Below, piece by piece: positions 60,721 through 64,000 of a stretch of DNA of 64,000 bases. Under the pieces are notes generated by a model. The model searched no databases. It saw only the letters and a program-made list of their open reading frames with translations, and was not told the DNA's origin. A program made the position numbers and the translations under genes. The stretch is from assembly GCF_026745355.1 (NCBI RefSeq), contig NC_079202.1, positions 54,354,709 through 54,418,708 on the forward strand, read 5' to 3'. Numbering within the stretch: position 1 is the stretch's first letter; every line of letters starts with the position of its first letter. Source of the DNA: Beta vulgaris subsp. vulgaris (lineage: Eukaryota; Streptophyta; Magnoliopsida; Caryophyllales; Amaranthaceae).

Positions 60721-61920
60721 TCATCATTGGATCCTTAAATAGAGAGACAAAATTATGTGTCTATAATTAGAAAAACATGTAAATAAATGTAGAAAAAGAG
60801 TCACATTAAGCTAGCTACACGAGAATGTCATTTATTAATTAGAAAGATAAATCGCACTAGAAATACCATTTAGAATGTCAAATTAGCTACTATGATATAA
60901 TATCACTTAGTTTCGTTCTTTCCAAATTAAATAACCCAAAAAAGAAAAAAAAGTATGTATTGAGTGTAGCACGTTAAACAATAACTTGTTGTATAACAAC
61001 ATCTCATACGTGAGAACTAATATAACTGTTATATATAAAACAGTTTCAGGCCATTATTGGTGTGTTTCATATCATTTTTGAGCTATTTTATGTCATTTTA
61101 AAATCTTTTTTTACGTCATTATAAAACTTTGTCATGTCAATATTGGTATGTTCCTATTTTAGGATTATATCAAGTTATTTTAAATTTATGTTAATACTGC
61201 TCACTTCTATGTCATTATTCAGTAAACTTGTATCATTTTATCTTATTTCATTATTATTTGTTAACTCTGTATATACCTTACCATAATTACACAATCAAAT
61301 GTCATTTGGAAGAGAAACGATATCAATATTTCTCACTATTATTTCATTTTTAGCAAACTTATATCATTTTGCCTTATTTCAATGCAAGTTAAGGTTTAAC
61401 GCTCCTCTAAAATACTCAAGTCCTCTTTCGAATGGTGCACAGGATTGATCGCTTAATCAATCAACTAAATATTTTATTGAATGGTATTTAGTTAATTGAT
61501 TAATAGATCAAATAAGCGAGGAGAGATGGAGTTCAGAAGATGAGAAGAAAATGGTGAATGGATAATAGAGGTTTCAGACGATTTTTGAGGGTAGGAGAAG
61601 AACAGAGAAAATCAGAGCGAATCAGATAGGGTTCTGATTTTTGTGGGTAAGAGAGGATGAGGGAGGAAGAGAGAATATGCGAGTTGAGAAAAAAACCTGC
61701 TGCAACAACAAAAACCCTAGCAGGGTAGTTAATATACTTGACTTATTGCTGCGATTCCTACAAAAAACCGCAACAAAAGATTAAATAAAAGAATCTATAT
61801 GATATATTAAAAACCGCAACCATAGGTTATTTTAACTTTTTTTTCTTTTCTCACGCTCATAGTGCTTCGTATAGCTAAATAAATTGAAGCAATTAAACCA
61901 CATCAATATATGATTATTCT

Positions 61921-63571
61921 ACTAGCGTAACTAATTTAGGGCTAAACATGATTAATGAATAATTAAAAGGAGTAAAAAATAATTATTATAAAACTATAAT
62001 CAAATTCAACTATGAATAAAGGGAGAAGAAGAAATAAAAAAAAAGATAAACAAAATCAAGAAAACAAAATGAATTGAATTAAAATACCTCAAAGACGTTG
62101 TAGAATCTTCAATTCATAATCTCAAGATCTAAGCAAAACAATAATTTTTCTCTCTAGATAGAACCCTAATTAAACTCTCTAAAAATTAGAATAAAGCATA
62201 AACTGAAAGTAGAATCTAACGTTTTAATTGGCATGAGAGCATACAAAATTTTTCGAAACTCGACATGTGTGGGCGCACTCCATAAACAGGCGTCGACACC
62301 AAGTCTTGTGACTTCAGTAAGCAGCAGCATACTGAAAGGTGCGGCCGGCGCACCTTGATGACTAGTGCGAGCGTACTAAGTTGGTGAGCGCACACCTCGG
62401 TAGGTGCAGACACACCAAGTGTTCTCCCAAGCCATCCTTTTCGTCTCTTTTGGCACTTATGGGGTAAGTAAATGATGCGGACGCACCATAATTCTATAAG
62501 GTCTTTTTTTCATGCTTCCGATCCTTTGTCGTTTCTTCCAAGTTGCAACCATTTAAAATGTTCCCACTGTAATTAAAACACGACACACACAAAGTAAAAG
62601 TATATGTACTAGAAATTTGGTAAAAAGTGATCGAAAATCTAGTAAAATGTGATTATGATCAAGTGAATGAGATGGAAGGGAAAATGGGAGAAAAAAGAGG
62701 GAATAAAGAGGATCAAAATGTGATAAAGAAACACAATTATCAAGTAATCACTTTAATGTCATAATCTGGCAAACTTATTTTTTTTTCTCTAATTGCATAT
62801 TAATTTTTCAATTTTTTGTACATACCTTATAATAATTACACAAACTGACATCATTTAGAAGATAAATGCTATCATTATTTTTCACTCTTATGTCGTTTTT
62901 AAGCAAACATGAATAAATATCTGATTAATTGAACTATTGATGATATTTTGATAGATTATAGTTATAAACATGGTGAACCATTGGCCTAGATCCTTTTAGT
63001 TTGATTTTCATAGTTTAGAACTTTAATTATAATATTTCCGGTCCTGTTTAGTTTTCCTATACTTTATAAGCTTAAAACGACCATCTCTGTGTAGATTCGA
63101 CCCTACTTACCATACTACATTGTTAGAAGGCCGGTTTGTAGTAATTATTTTCGATAGGTGTAAGACAACCTATCATGCCTCAAATTATCTGGTGCTAGGA
63201 TTAACCAAGCATGAGGGTTTATGTTGTTTAGTATATCAAATCTGTTTTAGGTTCAATTTAGGCCTATTCTAATTAGGTTAATTTGAAGGGGTACTATATA
63301 AATCGTATAATTAATTTCTCCGTCTATTATTCTGCAATATGTAAATCAGTGCTCCCTCCTGTGTGGACGTAGCTAACATCTTGTTAGTGAACTATGTTAA
63401 ATATCTGTATTAATTCTTCTCTTGTTTATTGTTTCGTTAATTGATTCTTCACAAACACTAAGAGTGAGACCATACAAGCTTAACTGCATAACATTTTAGA
63501 AAAAGATGGTTTCATGCTTTTGTCCATAAATAATGGGACAAGTAGACAAGGGGAATAATAACCAAAGATGT
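61921..63571. other. Intergenic DNA, no gene seen
   Basis: AT-rich apart from the GTGCG-rich patch at 62250-62480. Short frames only. Confidence 0.5.
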
Positions 63572-63684
63572 ATTGGCCTAGTGGTTAAGATTGAGGTGTT
63601 GTGAACAATAGGTCACATGATCGAATCCCCATCCCCTTCTTTGTACTTTATATTGTCTATGTGACTCATATGGATCAAAAAAAA
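63572..63684 (+). mobile_element. SINE of the GGCCTAGTGGTTAAGA family, copy 2
   Basis: A-box TTGGCCTAGTGGTTAAGATT, B-box GATCGAATCCCC, then a TTCTTTGTACTTTATATTG body and an A8 tail. Homologous to 27059-27170 on the other strand. No clear TSD. Confidence 0.72.
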
Positions 63685-63835
63685 TATAATAATGAATAAC
63701 ACAAGTGAGAGTGCTTCCTAGCGCAATTACCATAGAAGGATTATTGTTAGTTTGGGAGAAATATCTAAATGCCAAATCCACTTAATATTCTATTTGGGGG
63801 AATTGAAGGAAGTAATGTAATGAGCTAACCAAGTA

Positions 63836-63972
63836 ATCCCTCCATCCCATTTTATTTGCCCTATCTTAGGATGTGTTGGAGAAATCGCCGTATCAGGATA
63901 TTGTAAGCTTGCAAGATATATCTAAATGCCAAATTTACTCACATTTCTCTGTGGATGGAATGGAGGAAGGAA
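63836..63972. mobile_element. Possible diverged Stowaway MITE
   Basis: ATCCCTCCATCCCATTTTAT at the left and GGATGGAATGGAGGAAGGAA at the right are weakly inverted, with TA at 63834-63835 and 63973-63974. It lies at the window edge and is poorly conserved. Confidence 0.35.
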
Positions 63973-64000
63973 TATCTCAATTGAAGTCAAAATCTAACAA

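Larger units (their letters stand above)
58679..61920. mobile_element. Long inverted-repeat structure, possible TIR transposon
   Basis: The left arm (58679 to about 59030) and right arm (about 61530-61920) are inverted homologues with indels: GGAATAATCATATATT against AATATATGATTATTCT, then GTTGCGGTTTT hairpin motifs, AATAAGTCAAGTATATTAAC and CTTCTCATCTTCTGAACTCC segments on both sides. About 2.5 kb lies between. Subterminal GCGGTT/AACCGC hairpins are reminiscent of CACTA-type elements. No CACT(A/G) terminus, no transposase and no TSD were found, so it could also be two separate inverted repeat copies. Confidence 0.55.

Overview
This is nuclear DNA from a flowering plant. The genes have many small exons and long AT-rich introns, the spliced proteins match plant families, and most of the window is transposable elements. 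The style of the repeats suggests a core eudicot, possibly Caryophyllales (low confidence). There is no organelle, bacterial or rRNA sequence and no CRISPR. I found no exotic defence or biosynthetic system. The window holds four protein-coding host genes and a dense, nested set of mobile elements.

Layout. 1-3617 (minus): 5' half of LCMT1, the PP2A leucine carboxyl methyltransferase; the rest lies left of the window. 7454-13814 (plus): complete CSN7 (COP9 signalosome subunit 7), nine exons, 259 aa. The two genes are head-to-head about 3.8 kb apart; their Arabidopsis counterparts are also neighbours. 15428-16688: a foldback element with a perfect 9-bp target duplication, next to a Stowaway MITE. 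17403-19503: a Tourist-like MITE, a Helitron, a GTTC-rich TIR element and another Stowaway. 19983-25148: a complete young Ty1/copia retrotransposon with identical 305-bp LTRs, an intact 1473-aa Gag-Pol and a 5-bp TSD, followed by a SINE with a 13-bp TSD. 28265-36240 (plus): complete RNF25-type RWD-RING E3 ligase gene, seven exons, 372 aa. Its 4.2-kb first intron holds a broken antisense Ty3/gypsy element, and one later intron appears to be GC-AG. 37152-37703: LINE RNase H remnant. 39762-42892 (plus): six-exon FAR1-RELATED SEQUENCE gene, 862 aa, with the MULE-type D-D-E residues and the SWIM finger still present; two copies of one MULE-type MITE family lie either side. 43000-64000: no convincing host gene. 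It holds an internally deleted copia element, a probable solo LTR, a 33-bp palindromic tandem array, a 3.2-kb inverted-repeat structure containing three 101-bp tandem units, SINE and Helitron fragments and further MITEs.

The host genes are not a pathway cluster, although LCMT1 (PP2A assembly), CSN7 (cullin deneddylation) and RNF25 (E3 ligase) are all housekeeping regulators of protein modification. Exon boundaries were set by eye from splice consensus, reading-frame continuity and remembered family conservation; no alignment was run.
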